A stretch of 64,000 bases of DNA from Strigops habroptila (lineage: Eukaryota > Chordata > Aves > Psittaciformes > Psittacidae), in NCBI RefSeq assembly GCF_004027225.2, contig NC_044283.2:13410992-13474991 (forward strand), given 5' to 3'. Positions 10,301-24,335 of this stretch are shown here, one piece after another. Below the pieces are notes generated by a model, which saw only the letters and a list, made by a program, of their open reading frames with translations, ran no database searches and was not told the origin of the DNA. The number at the start of each line of letters is the position of its first letter. Position 1 is the first letter of the stretch. The position numbers and the translations under genes are program-made.

Positions 10301-13300
10301 GTAAATTAGAGAGTGTTTACACTGACATTTTCATGTTTGAATACTATCCTGAAGTTAACAAACAAGATATCAAAATGATACCTCCTATCTTTATGGTTAT
10401 GACTACTTTAAAAAGAAAGATGATAGGTTATTAAAAACAGTCTCCTCCTTGGAATCTGATAGGGTCCCCACACAGAGGAGGTTACTTCTGCTTGCTTCTT
10501 TCCTGAGAAGAGCCACATTCACTGCCATTACTCCTGTTCTGTTCTGTTCTGGTTTATTCTTCTACTTTGCACTGGACCACGGTAAGCTCACTATGGCTAT
10601 TTACCATATGTCAGTTGAAGCAATAGTGAATCTACTCAAACTTTTTCTAAACCACATCTGTTTCCGCCCAATCAAACCCCTTCAGTAAGATGTGATAAAA
10701 AGCAGATGATGCTGAAATCAGAAAAAAACATTCATATTTCCATAGTTTGCAGTTGGAACATGCTCTCTGTTCTTTTTTAGTCATATTTTGGGGAACTTTC
10801 ATGTATTGGGAGCACTTGCTAAAGGAGCCAGCAAGAGGCAAGAATCTAAACATATACTGACAATTTTCTAGTCACTCTTCAGGCAAAAGTGCTTTTTGTT
10901 CCCAAGAAAGATCAGAGCCTGTGAAAATTGACTGACTACTATTTCATCCCTGGATGAATTTGGAGAAAACTGTTTCTCCTAAGGTTCTATCAAGATGTTA
11001 AAACCCTGGAGTTTTGTTGAGGTTTACTGTGAGCAGCAGTGAGTCTAATTGACATCATCTGGCATAGTCATGCAAGTGACAGGGTGCAAGAGTTGGTCCA
11101 AGCATAGATCAAAGTTCCTTTTACTTTGGCACGGTTATGACCTTGCTGGGAGGCAGGTGTTTAGTGTGGCTCCCCAACCTGCTTTCCCAACCGCTCCTTC
11201 CTCAGTCCTATCCGCAATCTCCAAGATCCAAATTTAAAGAACGCAGTTTTGAACTAATCGCAGGATAGGTCATCCAGACATGGATTCATGTGAGGACAAA
11301 GGGGGCTCTAGCCTTCCCATTAGAAAAGTTAATGGAGTATGGAATAGAGTCACAGACAAGTTCTGCAGAATCAAATCTTGTGGTTAGGTTGTAAGTGTGT
11401 CTTTTCCCACTCTCCATTTTACAGGGAGGCAAATAGCTTTTGATAATATTTATAAAAGGCTGCTGGCCAGCTGCTTCACTTGCATTGCATCTGTGAACAC
11501 AGCACAAGTATGGTCATTTACTTGGACGCCTGCTGTATCCTCAACCTTGTTTCAGGAGAGAATGAAAGTGTTTGATCCTAGCAAAGCTTAGGAAATCATA
11601 GAAAGCCTTTTCCAGAGCATCTTTAAAAGGTGTTGGATATAAAGAGCAAGAAGACAAAGGATGCCTGAGTAAGTAAGATCTTATACAGAAACTAGAACTA
11701 TCTATTTGTACAGAACCCTAAGTTGATAAAGAGTGGAGAGTTGGTTCTGCACTACATGGAATACATTAGGGTCCAAATTACAGTAGCTTTGGGTCTGGGC
11801 TTCTAGCTAGGTTCTAATCTTACTTATCATACACATACTTTGTACAATACTGTCATATCAGCCAAGTAATCAGAACAGATTAAATTACCTATATGCACAG
11901 CAAATACCATTCCAGACAGCACTGGCTCTATAAAGGAGTCCTCAACCCACTGGAGTCCCTCAGAAAATGATTTGCTATAGAAAGGAAGTCAGCTTCCTGT
12001 GTGTATTCAAGGAGTGAAAAGAAACTGAAGTTACTGGAATCTGAGATTGGAAATGATTACAACTGCAGAATTGCTGAGTACAGTTTGGGTGTATTACTAC
12101 TGAGTCGTGGTTTTGCAATTGGCTTCAGTCACGACCTGGTCAGGTCCATTATGCCCATTTTGTGATTTGACACTGTTACACTAAATCTCAGATTGATAAA
12201 CCTTAAGCAATTTTCACTGCAGTATGTAGCAGAAATCACTTCAAAATAGAGAGCATTTTGTTCCTCTGTAGCTTTTATGTGTTTCTGTGGAATTCAATGT
12301 GGTATGCATTATGTATTTCCCTCAGCACAGAAATGACATAGGGAACTTATGAAAGTATTTTCTAAATTCCTTCCTTGGTATGGCTGAAGTTTTGAAGTCC
12401 ACAGTATGAGAAAGCAAAACCCAATGGTTACTATGAAGTTTGAGAAACCTGGTGCCAGCCCTCTGCAAGATTACATGTGTCTGTCCTGGTAAGGTCAATG
12501 GCAATACTTTAGTGTGAAACAGCTGCAGTGGGAGCAGAATAAGCCATTAGCAATGTGAAACAGAACAAAAAGGAAAAAAAGAAAAGGGCAAGAAATTGCT
12601 CTTTATTGCATGAAGGTACACTGACAGGAAGCATGAACAAAATAACTTCTGCCTGTACAGGTTTTCATCACAGCCTTTGGTTTTATATTTCAGATGTTGG
12701 AAAGGAATCTTTCTAAACTGGTGAAGGGCATCAAAACATGTATATGACAAAATACTTTGGAGACCACAGGACCTTGTTGTGATCAGCTTACTGCAACATC
12801 ATGTGCCTGAGCTTTGCAATGTTCAGCTCAAGCATGAAACTGAGTCCAAGGATTCCCATGTTCTACTCCTGCTGCTCACGGTCTGTGACCACTGCACACT
12901 TCTTTCCATCAGGTGTTTTCATGTACAAGGTATATTTTTCAGAGTTCTTGAGACTTAAGGAAGGAGCAAATGAAACCATCTGAAGTTGCTTCCCTTTCTT
13001 TAGAGAGACAAACTGGCTCTAGTACCAGGGCTGAAGGTGTAAATGTTGCTGGAGGAGAACAGGGCCAAGCAAGAGCAGGTGAAGGATGTACAGCCCCAGA
13101 ATGTCTCCTGAGCAGCTGCACTGGCTTTTTTTCCGGCACAACAGCTACAAGAGCCCACCAGTAACCTAACACACCTCCTGACCACAGTAAGCATTCTAGA
13201 GAAGGTCGGACTAGATCTGTGCTTGCTCGAGCAGCCTGCTCTGGGTGCTCTGCTGCTAGGAGGTGCAGCCATTACCTTTCAGTGTAACACCCAAGCTGTT

Positions 13301-15000
13301 CTCTTTCACAGCCTCTACCAGCCCTGTGTGGTTTATGTTCCCCTCAATCTTAGCTGTTTAATAAGCTTTACTGCTTAATGATTTTTTTTTTCTTCCTCTC
13401 TTCATGTAATATAGCTCTATCTGGAGCACTGGGGATTCTCTGTTAATAGCTTGTCCTATTGTGTTTTGTCACATCCTTTCTTGTGACTAGAAATTTATCA
13501 GTAGTATTGATTGATGTAAAATTATAGACTTCCCAATCTTTCCTAGCCTAGCAGAATCTCTTTCAAGAACTCATAAAGTATCTCATAAAGTAGCTCAAGT
13601 GATGATGAGCCCTACTTTGCAGAATAGTTAAGAGGCTGCTCTTTTAAAGCTATTACATTTGGGCTATTAAGGTAAAACACTAAACAAGGCGTGGCAGGGT
13701 TGGTTACAGCTCTCTTGTTTCTTTTCTTCTCTGAAGTATAGCTACACTTTCTTTTTCTGTGTTCTTTTTGTTGGTTTTTTTTTTTTTTTTATTTGCACAG
13801 AGATAAGAAAATACAAGCTCATGGTTTGAAAACTGAAATCATCTGTTGAAAGTCACAAGATAAACCCATGCGAGCTGAGCTTTGTACAAGGAACCATGAT
13901 GATTTTGTACACAGGTAGCTGAGCAATGAAAGATAAAACCCCAATTGTTCACGAAAGTGGTGCCTGAAGGAACTGTTATCAAAGTTATTTGGATCTGTAA
14001 AATAAGGAAAACATTATTTGTTGAATATCCCATTCAAGCTGTTTGCTAAAGTCTGTCAAAGTAAAGCCTTAATAGATGTGTTCATGAATTGTTCACGTTT
14101 GCAACAAAAGGGGCAAAATTCACTTTCAAATTTACAGAAACAATCAACAGAATTTGAAGGTTGCCATGTGTCTGCTGAACAAATTGGATGAGAATCCAGA
14201 TTTTTGTAAGTGTTCTCAAAATTAGTAATCTTATCATTTTTCCACTACCTGAATTCTTTAGAGGGTAAGAAATGAACACTCTAGAATAATTTTCAGGAAA
14301 AAAATGTACAAGAACAAGACTGCAGCCCAAGGAAATATGTCTAATAGCTATATATTTTCCTCTGTTTGCTTTGCTGTTCTTCAGGTTTAATCACATCTCT
14401 CTTTGCCCTTATCTCATAAAGAGATTAGCCGCATGTACGTTTAATATAAACATAGTAGAGCATAATCAGTGCAATAGGATGGTGGAAAAGACAAAGTGGG
14501 AGGAATAGGTTTAAATGTGCTTTGTGAGTGAGGCGTAATGGTGCTTGAGAACCACATGGCTTTGGAAAGCTAAAGATATGTAATTGCACCTTGTGAAAAC
14601 TAGCGGGACTTATGTATCTGGCAAATTGTAATTTACCTTTGGTCATGCATAAAAAAAGCATTTTGCTGCTTGTTGGTATATCATTTACTGGAATCATACG
14701 CAGTTACTGCAAAAGCCAAGTTATCTGTCAGAACCTCATTATACAGCCAAAGTCATCACCAATCTCTATAAATTATATTTCCGAGAACCAATTAAGCTCC
14801 TTTACCCCCAGATCATGCATTAGTTCAAAGTAAAAAGGAAACTGACAAAGCTTTCTGTGAAGGTATATTTGACTTTTCAGGTCTAGGATTCCCCTTGAGT
14901 GAAACTATTGCAAAGATGCCCTGAACAAACATGTCCCCGAGGACTGTGACCACACGTTGGTTTTCCTTTTTTTTTCTTTTTTTCTTCCAGCACTGACTAT
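7366..15000. other. Intergenic DNA between STK32B and CYTL1, no gene seen
   Basis: No open frame here resembles a known protein, and no RNA gene was recognised. The stretch is AT-rich with homopolymer runs, for example T16 at about 13775-13790. A short direct repeat CTCATAAAGTA lies near 13570-13590. A weak CR1-tail-like GGACTAGATC near 13208 is too short to call. Confidence 0.6.
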
Positions 15001-15001
15001 A

Positions 15002-15425
15002 TAGAGTCATAGAATCACAGAATGGTTTGGGTTGGAAATGACCTTAAGATCATCCAGTTCCAATCCTTTGTCATGGACAGGGACACCTCCCACTAGGCCA
15101 TGTTGCTCAAGGCTCTGTCCAGCCCGGCCTTGAACATTGCCAGGGATGGAGCATTTACCACTTCTTTGGGCAACCTGTTCCAGTGTCTCACCACCCTCAC
15201 AGTAAAGAACTTCTTCCTTATATCTAACCTAAACTTCCCCTGTTTGAATTTAAACCTTGTCCTATCACTACAGTCCCTGAAGAACAGTCCCTCTCTGGCA
15301 CCCGTTTAAGTCCCCTTCAGATACTGGAAGGCTGCTATGAGGTCTCCACGCAGCCTTCTCTTCTCCAGGCTGAACAGCCCCAGTTTTCTTAGCCTGTCTT
15401 CGTATGTGAGGTGCTCCAGCCCCCT
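15002..15425 (-). mobile_element. CR1 retrotransposon, 3' portion with end of ORF2
   Basis: The copy begins with the reversed CR1 tail (ATAGAATCACAGAATGG) and runs about 420 bases through the 3' untranslated part into the end of ORF2. On the minus strand, an open frame at 15509-15306 includes residues such as [19 protein letters not shown], the conserved C-terminal region of CR1 reverse transcriptase protein. It is 5'-truncated at about 15425, where another CR1 tail begins. Similarity to the common avian CR1 pattern is high, so it is relatively young. Confidence 0.92.
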
Positions 15426-15560
15426 ACATAGAATCATAGAATAGTTAGGGTTGGAAAGGACCTTAAGATCATCTAGTTCCAACCCCCCTGCCATGGGCAG
15501 GGACACCACATACTAGACCGTGTGACCCAAGACACCGTCCAATGTGGCCTTGAACACTGC
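15426..15560 (-). mobile_element. CR1 3' end fragment abutting the previous copy
   Basis: CATAGAATCATAGAATAG starts a second reversed CR1 tail directly at the truncated 5' edge of the copy at 15002-15425. It continues through GGTTGGAAAGGACCTTAAG and the CCATGGGCAGGGACACC segment, and stops at GAACACTGCC (15560). It is a separate insertion or a nested or tandem event, in the same orientation. Confidence 0.9.
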
Positions 15561-18500
15561 CTTGATTTGACAGAGAAGTGCACTTTTAAAGCAAATCTCA
15601 CTGTTGAATCAATCTATTGTGCTCTGCTTTGCATTGTGGAGCAGTCTCAGAACATAATGTGGATTCCTTTGGCATGAATCGGAACCAGAAGGTACCCTGT
15701 AGGAGTGCACCTAGTGCAGCCTGGCTGGTACTGGGCTGTCAGCTCATGGCATCAGACTCAGAGTTAGCCTGAGTGAAACCCCCAAAACACATACAGTCTG
15801 GACATTACAGCCTCAGCGCCAGCTTTTTCTCATTCCATATCTGTTCCCACAGCACTGAACCAATTCCTAATATAGACAGAGAAGACATTTCCAGGCTTCT
15901 GACTGCCTGGCCTCTGAAGAGGTTATAACTCCCATTTCGTGCCTTTCTTTTCCCCTGCTGAAATTTCTGCCATTATATATCACGGACAAGAAGCAGCATA
16001 TCATTACATTGATTTCAACATTTACCTATTCTTTCTTTCTTGCCTTTTCAAAAAAAGAAAATAATCCAAAAATGCAGCTTATGGAAAACACCAGTTGTTA
16101 GAGAAAAGTCTCTGTTATGTACAGACACCTCAGATTTAGTTCTGTCTTACACTCCAGTTTACTTCAATTCACATTCAAGCAATGATTCAAACAGAAAAAT
16201 TTGTAAAAGCACCAGGAGAGGTATCCTATTAAAAGTCCTCAATACAGTGCAAAGGTGCAGGCAATGAGCAGGCTGTAGCTGTACCCACCAGCTGCCCTTA
16301 GCAACGACTCAGCTGTGAGAAATGAGCCTGACTCCTGGAGGAAAACCTGCAAGATAACACATTTGCAACAGCAGTATTTTTCCTGTTAGAGTGCAATTGG
16401 ACACCCAGTTTGGAATAGTCATGCTTGGTTAGGAAGGGGAAGAAACTCTTTCCACACAAACCAGTCAGTGCAGAAGTGGAAAATCAGTTATGCTCATCAC
16501 ATCTGTGGTTTTCTAGGATTCCAAGTATATGCAGCCATGTAGACGCCATTGATTTAATGCTGTCTTAAGTCCCTATTATGTGAAGAAGCTCCTCATCATT
16601 GTGCCGCATTTCCTTTATTCAGATTTTATAGAACTATTTTCCTCTGAGAAATCTGTGTTATGGCGTATTTTAACTCAGGAAGGAAACTGTTGTCAAGGAT
16701 TAAATTCACATTTATACTATGCTTTTGTTTAAAAAAAAAAAAAAAAATCTTAATTTTAACAATTTAATGCCCTGAAAATTAATTTTAAAGTTAAAAAGTA
16801 ATTCAATTTTTAAATAAGTATAAACCTGTTAAAGTGACATTTTGTATGTCTGATCTTATTCTTCAGCAGACAATCAGCCAGGACAGAGAGGAAAAAGGCA
16901 TCCAACACGGAATGGGTCCATGCCAAATTTCTCCTGCTCTGATATAGAAATGAGACTGATGACACCTTGGTCTGGATTTTAACATTTTTTCAGATCTGCT
17001 GTGACCTTCAGAGTTGTGCTTATCACCCTTTAAGGTTATTTATTTCATGTCTTTCCTGACCTTTATCTTTCTATACTCTTCCAAAAACAAGAATGGAGGA
17101 GGGAAAGAAATACACCCCTACATTTGAAAGTATTTTCTACAACTCGTGACACAATGTAATGTGTGATTTTCCTATGGATTTTTTTATTTTACCTCTCTTT
17201 AAGGATAATGTTTTAAAATAGCTTTAGACTGCATTTGTGAAAATGATGACATTCATAGATAAATCACACTGAAACCCCATAAATGCCTCCAGCTTCTGAA
17301 AGGATCCTTTTTTGGGGTGCCTGTAAAGATGGTCATCTCTTTTGCTTCTCAACAAACATTTATGAGTAGTCAATGCTCAGTAGTCTCTGCTAACTGCAGC
17401 ATTTATTCTTCTGTCTACGTGTGTATTTTCTATAACAAAATCCCCATTGTGCCTTCAAGATGAAAAATTAGGATAAAGTAGTGATGCAAATGGTGAACTG
17501 AAAATTAAAGGAGTGAAGCTGAAGAAAAGATGGTTCCTGCTTCCATTGCTCTGAAGCAAAAATCTCATTAACATCACTGAAGGTAGCTTTTCAAAACTAT
17601 TTCATTTGGTACCAGAGTTCCCAAAAGTTGGAGTTTCTTCACGCCATGAGAAGTTTTCAACTGCAGGTCAAAAGAGGGTCATGTTTCCCACCCAAAGGGC
17701 TTGGACCCTCAGCCCAGAGAGGAGAAACACTGCAGCAAGACCATGGGAAGGAACAGAGGTTCCCGCAGGTAGGCAAAGTGCAAACATTTGGGTTATTTTT
17801 CTGCAAGAAGAAAATGTTTCAACTTGCTTATCTGTTTTGTTTCAACTCAGTTTGCAGCCTTTGTCTTGCTGGGCTGGGAGATGGTGATTGGGATTTGGAG
17901 CACATTTGTGTTCCTGAATGAAGTCAGAGCGTGCTTGCTTGGAGGGAAATGTGTTACTGGTGTTGCTTGCTGTGACGCTGCTGCTGTTGATTGAAAGGAG
18001 CCTGCTGAGGCTTACTGCTGAAATTACAGGAATCTTCAATAAAGCCACCGACAGCCCTCACAGGGGGATAAAAAACACAGAAGGGAAAATGTTAACGTAA
18101 AATTATGTTGATGGTGAAGTTAGTTGTTTATATAAACTGTTACTGTTACAAGCCCAGTGGTGACCTTTTCTCACATAGGCTGGTGGAGCTTGTTCCAGGC
18201 AAAAGTATTTGCAAGTGTGCTCACAAATGAGGATTTTGCAGGGTCCTGGCAGTTTCCATTTGAGTCACCTCCTAAGAACGGGGCAGGGGCAAGAATGCCA
18301 GGGGCCAAAGCACCCCAGTTTGTGTTGATCGACTATGGCCCTTAGGCGTGTCAGCAATTTGTGAGCAAATAAATGCTCTTACTGACTATCCACATAATAT
18401 TTTCTGTTCCTCTTCTTTTCCCATTGATTCCGATCTCTTCAGATCGCTAACTACACAGTGGCTACTTCACTCCAATCCTTAGATACTTGTCTTACATAAA

Positions 18501-19254
18501 CACTAACAACAACCATACTAGCAATTATGCTAGAAAATGCCACCTCTCAAAAACAGCACAAAAGCATTCAGAATCTCCCTTTTTTCAAAGAGCTAGGTAA
18601 TTCCGCTTAACTGGTTTCAAAGCAATTTGGTTTCAGTTCCTCACTGAAAATTAATAGATCATATACCATCTGGTTTTCTTAAGAAGGGTACTACAGGGAC
18701 TGTTTGGAAGGTAATATGTCAGAGGAGTCAGAAAATACCTCCTTCACTGCACTGACCAAGTGAAAACTGTCTCCAGCAATATCCATCCCAGCCTGTGCAC
18801 TCCATTCACCGAGATACCTCTGCGTAGTTACTGCAGCATTGGATGTAATTCAATTATTAAAGGTATTTTAAAAGCTGCTTTTGAAATTTAATATTAGATA
18901 GGAAAGAAAAATGGTTGGCATCATAAAAATCAGAGTAAAATATGGTGAAACAATCTTTTTTTTTTTTTTTTTGCTTCTAAATCTAAAGAGCTGTGGTCTG
19001 TTCAATTACTGAATAGATACATTCCAAAACAGTTGCATTGTGCATGCTTAAAACACATCTGAATGTATGTTTTCTTCCTGTGCAATCATTTACTTTATTG
19101 CCAAAAAGACAATGTATTTTCTTTAGGCACCACTGAACATACAGCCCGTGACTGCTTGTTTTATTCGTGTCAGTGCAGAACTAGATGGTCATTTACCAGC
19201 ATGGCTGCTTGCCCACTGTTCATTCTGTGCTTTCCCACTTCCCCATTCACTTCG
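15561..19254. other. Intergenic DNA, no gene seen
   Basis: Nothing recognisable as a gene or RNA. There is an A-run at 16731-16747 followed by about 70 bases rich in TTAAT/ATTAA motifs (16748-16820), and a T17 run at about 18956-18972. Open frames at 17606-18100 overlap one another in several frames and match nothing I know. Confidence 0.55.
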
Positions 19255-19376
19255 GTGTTCAAGGCCAGGCTGGACAGAGCCTTGGTTTAGTGCGAGGTGT
19301 CCCTGCCCATGGCAGGGGGGTTGGAACTAGATGATCTTAAGGTCCTTTCCAACCCAAACCATTCTGTGATTCTATG
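19255..19376 (+). mobile_element. CR1 3' end fragment
   Basis: The copy runs from GTGTTCAAGGCCAGGCTGG through CCATGGCAGGGGGGTTGG and ends with ATTCTGTGATTCTATG, the CR1 3' tail in sense orientation. It is about 120 bases long and 5'-truncated. Confidence 0.92.
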
Positions 19377-22300
19377 TCCTCAGGCTTTCCACCTTAACCC
19401 TCGGTAAGGCACCAGCTCACAATATTTCATTTTCAGTCCTCAGAATCATCAAGATGGAAGCCCCCACAGAGAAGATAACATCTCTCAAGCATGTGGTACA
19501 CACAGTCCAGTAGCCGGTGCTGAACTTGTCTGTCCAATGCCAAACAAGCCTCCACTGGAGAAATATGGACATTAATGTGACAGCTCTCCCACAGCAGTGA
19601 CTGACCTGAGGCCTTCTGAAGGCTAATATATGAGCTGAAGCAGGACAGCCAAGCTCTGCATTTGATGCTATGAAAGCTCTCTCTTCTCTGGACCTGGTAC
19701 CAAGGTGGTAATAAGAAGCAAGAATTACTTTTCAGGTTTAAATCCAAACAGGACAAACTATTCAGAAAGACAGGCACAGGCAGAGTTCTATTCATCTATT
19801 TTGTTGCCAGACAAAATAAACTCCAAAAGCAGCATTTGTTCTTCTAAGGAGAACTGTTGGAGGAAAAACTGGCCAACCTGAGCATCCCCTGTAGCCCAAA
19901 CATGTCAGCAACAGCACCCAAACCAGATACAGAACTTGCAGACGCGTGTATGTGTTCTGCCTGCGTGGATGGTTAACACCAGAAATGGTAGAGAGCTCAG
20001 GAACACAGTGTCTTGGAAAGGAGAAATTTGATTACCTTCTAAATCTGCTATCTCAAGTGGGAGTGATTCATTGACGCCAGTAGACACAACAGCGATGAAT
20101 CCACCATTAAACACAGACATCTTTCATGTATTGATTTCATTAAACTAATACTAAGCAAGGCATGCAATTGCCAGTCAAGGAAAATACATTGTTATTAATG
20201 AGTGTAAGGAAACAACATTGGGAGAAAAACAGCAGTAGGTTGAGCAGAGAAGTGTGCAGAAGCTATAGCTAGGTTCTGCAACCCAGAGATCATCTTTTCA
20301 TCACAGCTTCCAGCTCAGTGGGAGTCTTATCTATGACTTTGCCCCCTAAGCTGTTATCCATATAGCAGTGTTAACAACATATGTCATCTGGAAATTAGTC
20401 TCTAGCTCTCAGCAGAATAGTAGATAATGACATGTAGTGTCTTATATTGTGTTTCAAACATCCTCCAGTAAGATATATTAACAGAAGACTTTGTTACCTT
20501 GCTGGAGGCTGTGAGCCAAAAGATGAAAGAAATTAGGAGAATAAAGCATGCATAAACAAAAAAAGAAAAGAATCATTACATTCCCTAAGGCATTTATGCC
20601 AATGGACACATGGTTTGTTAAAGATGATTCTGAATTATGCAGTGAAAACTCCAGCATAGAGTCAGCCAAAGCACAGCTCACTTGACTAGGCACTTGCACA
20701 GAAGTATCTGTCCCCAACTTTTTCTGGATGTTTTTTCTTACCAGCTATGCTGCAGGCACATATGTGCACAAAGTTTCAACTGGAAGAGTGCTATTACTGA
20801 ATTCAATAGCATGCACAAATTCACATGCTGTTAAGAGTTTTGCTGAATATGAACCTTAGATTTCCCCCAAGAACACCACCATCTTCTCCTTTTAACCAGT
20901 GCTTTCTTTAACAAAGAAATCAGCATCAGATGCTGGTCTCTGACACAGCTGAAACTCCTTAATGGATTGCACTGGAAATTCAAGCAATACACCAGTTCTA
21001 GATGAAGAGGACTTCTCAGCCTCAGAAGTCTAATCTGAAATTAGCTTGTATTTCTTCCAAGAAGTGTCACGCTCACTCTTTCATGTCAGTTTAAGCAGCA
21101 GAACAATCCAAAGGGGAAAGAAACGCCCTCATTTATGTTAGTCTTATCCTAGTTTTTAAGGATAATTAAAAACTGCTTTCTAATTACTAGAATAATTTGC
21201 TAAGAAATGATGGTATGTTCAAGACTGCCCAGAGCACTTATGAAAACTTTGTCCCTACACAGCAGTACCTCTGAGTAAAACAAGCTGCAAAATCCATTGC
21301 AAGGCTTGTCATGTTTTTATCTCTGAGGGCAGCCATTTTTCCTTCTCACTCCAGCACCAAACACTGGCACCTCTTAGCCTTTTTGTCCACTCAAGGCAGG
21401 ACCATCCACCTTCTGGCTCTTCCTCTGCTCTGCTTCCCCTTGGTGCAGTTGGCAATGGAGGAACACCAAGGCAGTCCATGTGCTCACTGGCATGAGGGGC
21501 AGTGATCTTCAGGGATTCTGCTTGGACAGCAGAGCTGAGATGCTCATCATTGCGATTGGCTCCAGAAGCATCTCTCATGATTTGGACTCACGGTTGCTCT
21601 TCCAAGTTGTCTGCATCCACACACAATTCCCTGTTGTCTTTCCCTCTTGTGGTCACAACCCACAAAAGAAATAAAGTTAAATAAAAAGCTTGATTAAAAA
21701 AAAGTTCAATAAATAAAGAAGAAAAATAAATACATGTGTTAAATAGATAAAGCTAAAAAAAAAAAAAGAAAGAAAGTGCTAGAATGTCAGTCAATGTAAG
21801 AGCAGCTCTGGTCTAATAGCAGCTCCGTTTCAGGACAGAAGCCAAGTCCTAAGCAAGGGTCAGACTCTGCTAGTTTTAATCATGTCGTTGTATCAGTTGT
21901 CCTGTTCCTGACATGAGCTGACACAGGGTGACAGAATCTGGTTCCATCTCAGAAGAAAATAGAGCTTGATGTTTCTCATAGCTCTACCTTCAGTGAGCAA
22001 AAAGAAAAGAATGCATAAAAGAGTAAACATACATCTATGTCTTACCTTCTGTCTTACATGACTTTCTTCCAGTCACATGTTCACGTTGCAGCAAATTCTG
22101 CCTCATGACAGCAATGGCCACTGTCTGTGTCTGTCTCACACATGAGAAAAGCAAGTGCTGGATATGCAATTTGCTTTATGTGTTTTGTTTAGCTCTGACC
22201 TGGCCAGGGAATATAGGGCTGCCCTTGGGCAGTGCTCTCTGTGTTTGGAAAGCACCTATATTGGTGCACAGGCCCAGCTGGTAAAAACAACAGAAAAATG

Positions 22301-24124
22301 TGAAAAACACAATTCAACATGCATGGAAGCTCAGGCTCCAGACCTAGAACTTGTTTGCTTTCTGTTCAAGGTTTGAATTCTTCTAATACAGTGCCTGTGT
22401 GTGCGGATGTGTGTGTGTGATTTGGCTTCAATATTTCCTGCAGGAATGTGTCCACACAGCTAAACAAAATACCTCCCCAGGGGCAGCTTCTGCTTTACAG
22501 TTGCTGCAGCACAGAGGAGAAATCAGATTTTACAAAGACAGAAATGGAGTATATCCTGCCAGGGTATAAGAAAAGATTCATGCTTTACATCATTAACGAT
22601 CAAATTAAAATAAAAAAATAACATTTAACTCCAACGCATTTAGAACAGGAGCCTTGTAACTGGCTATCTCTTTAGGAAAATAATGGGAGATAAATACATG
22701 GAAATAATACATATTTTCTAGCTATAAAAGGACTACAAGCAGGCACCTTTTCCAAACCACTCTTTAAACATGTTCCACATGCTTTGTAAGTCATTTTTTT
22801 CCCCTGAGGCTTGGTCTGTTAACAAAGAGGTGTATTAAATACAAATGAACAAAAAGATCAGCTCAGAGCTTTTCCTTGTGTTTGCAAATGCTGATTCCTC
22901 TACAGGGCTACTCAGGCCTGACACCGAGTCTCTCTCAATGAGGACTCAGCATCCTCAGAGAGCAACAAATACATTTAGCCTTTTCCTATCAAGTTCAATA
23001 CTAGATAGCAAGGCTTAGAAAATTCATCTCACTAAAGAATTTTTTTTGTTCTTACTCCTATCAAAGTATAAAGCTAAACAGAGACGGTTTATTGGCATCA
23101 AGAACCGATACACTGTGCTTGGAAATGTAACCCTTCTTTGAAAAGTGTGTGTAAAGCAGAATCAAAGAGTCTGCTTTGATCACTTTGGTACTTTCCTGAA
23201 TGTTATTTGGTTTCTTTGACTCTATTCGTTCCATTTCACTTTGGTGTCAGAGAGAAAATGGTGTAGACAATGCTATCATTCTCTAGCTGGCACATTGTTT
23301 TATTGCAGAAGCTCATGTACCTAAATTATGCAATAGGAAGAATTGAAACTGTGTCTTTTGGATGTGAACAAAGTTGATGCCAATCTTTTTTGTTAGTGTA
23401 CAATTAGTGAATAAAATGGGTTGATGTTCTGAGTGTGGTTCATAGTGTAGCAGCTGCTGTGTTGCCTGTACATGTGCTTTCCACATTCCCTAGGAGCAAA
23501 CCCAGCCTTTCTGAGAGCGCCATGAAGCTGCATAGTACTGCTTGCACAGCAGCTTTAACACTATTCAGACTAGGGTCCAGTGGGGCAACTGTATTTCTCT
23601 GGCCAGTGCATTAGCACATCCTTCCCTGGGCTGGACTCCAAGGCCTCCAGCCTCTATTTCAGGCAGTGGGCTCTCTCCTAGAAAGCAGTGGACCATCGCC
23701 CTGTGCCTCTGCAGCTTCAGTTCTCATATCAGTCAAAGCAATGGCTGCTGGTCAGCAGCCAAGGCAGTCCCCATTCCAAAGGGGACAGAAGCAGAGTTTC
23801 CAGTTTGCCTGGTGTCTGCAATCCTTGGTGCCTGGATTTCTACTTTTTTGAGAGACTGGGATGTATATGCTTAGAGAGGTTGCCTACATGACCCTTTCCA
23901 CCCCTACTACAGAACTTCCCAGTAACAGCTATAGGAAAACGGGCTGTGAATGAGGGAGGCTGTGGTGGGGCTGCAGCACCCTGAGCCACAGAGCTGACAG
24001 CCAGCTTTGCCAGAAGAGCAGGACAAGGACACAGCTGTTGGAAGGTAACTGGGGCAACAAGGAATAGGAGGCAGAAGGGAAAAATGCCCACATTGTCCCA
24101 TCCCCCCTTCACTGAATATTCTCA
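19377..24124. other. Intergenic DNA, no gene seen
   Basis: No gene or RNA was recognised. An A-rich, T-poor block at 21662-21776 (many AAATAAA and AAAGAAA units) and a short GT-rich microsatellite near 22390-22421 are the only notable simple sequences. Confidence 0.55.
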
Positions 24125-24335
24125 CTGTTCTTTCTGCAGCCTCTGCAGTCTGAATCCATCCTCCTCAACCATGGGTAACCAGAAGTATACATAATATGCC
24201 AGATGAGCAGATCCCTCTTTTTACACTGGTGTCAATATGTCCTTGTCTCTGCTGGTTGTAACTCCTTTGATACATCCTAAGATTACACTCATCTTTTTCA
24301 TGTCTATTCTGACTAGTGACTAATATTTATCTCAT
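24125..24335 (-). mobile_element. Old, degraded CR1 fragment
   Basis: The order of short matches follows the antisense of the CR1 region that often reads 'CCAGATG...CTGCTGGTTGTA...CCTTTGATAC'. Here CCAGATGAG (24201), CTGCTGGTTGTAACTCC (about 24251) and TTTGATACATCCTAAGATTAC (about 24266) follow in the right order and spacing. Divergence is much greater than in the copies at 15.0 and 19.3 kb, indicating an older insertion. No open frame survives. Confidence 0.65.

Noticed and set aside
13195..13225. GGTCGGACTAGATCTG, resembling a CR1 tail
   Set aside because: Too short, and the flanking bases do not follow the CR1 pattern.
21662..21776. A-rich block as the tail of a processed pseudogene
   Set aside because: No coding remnant or target duplication was seen upstream; simple A-rich sequence explains it.
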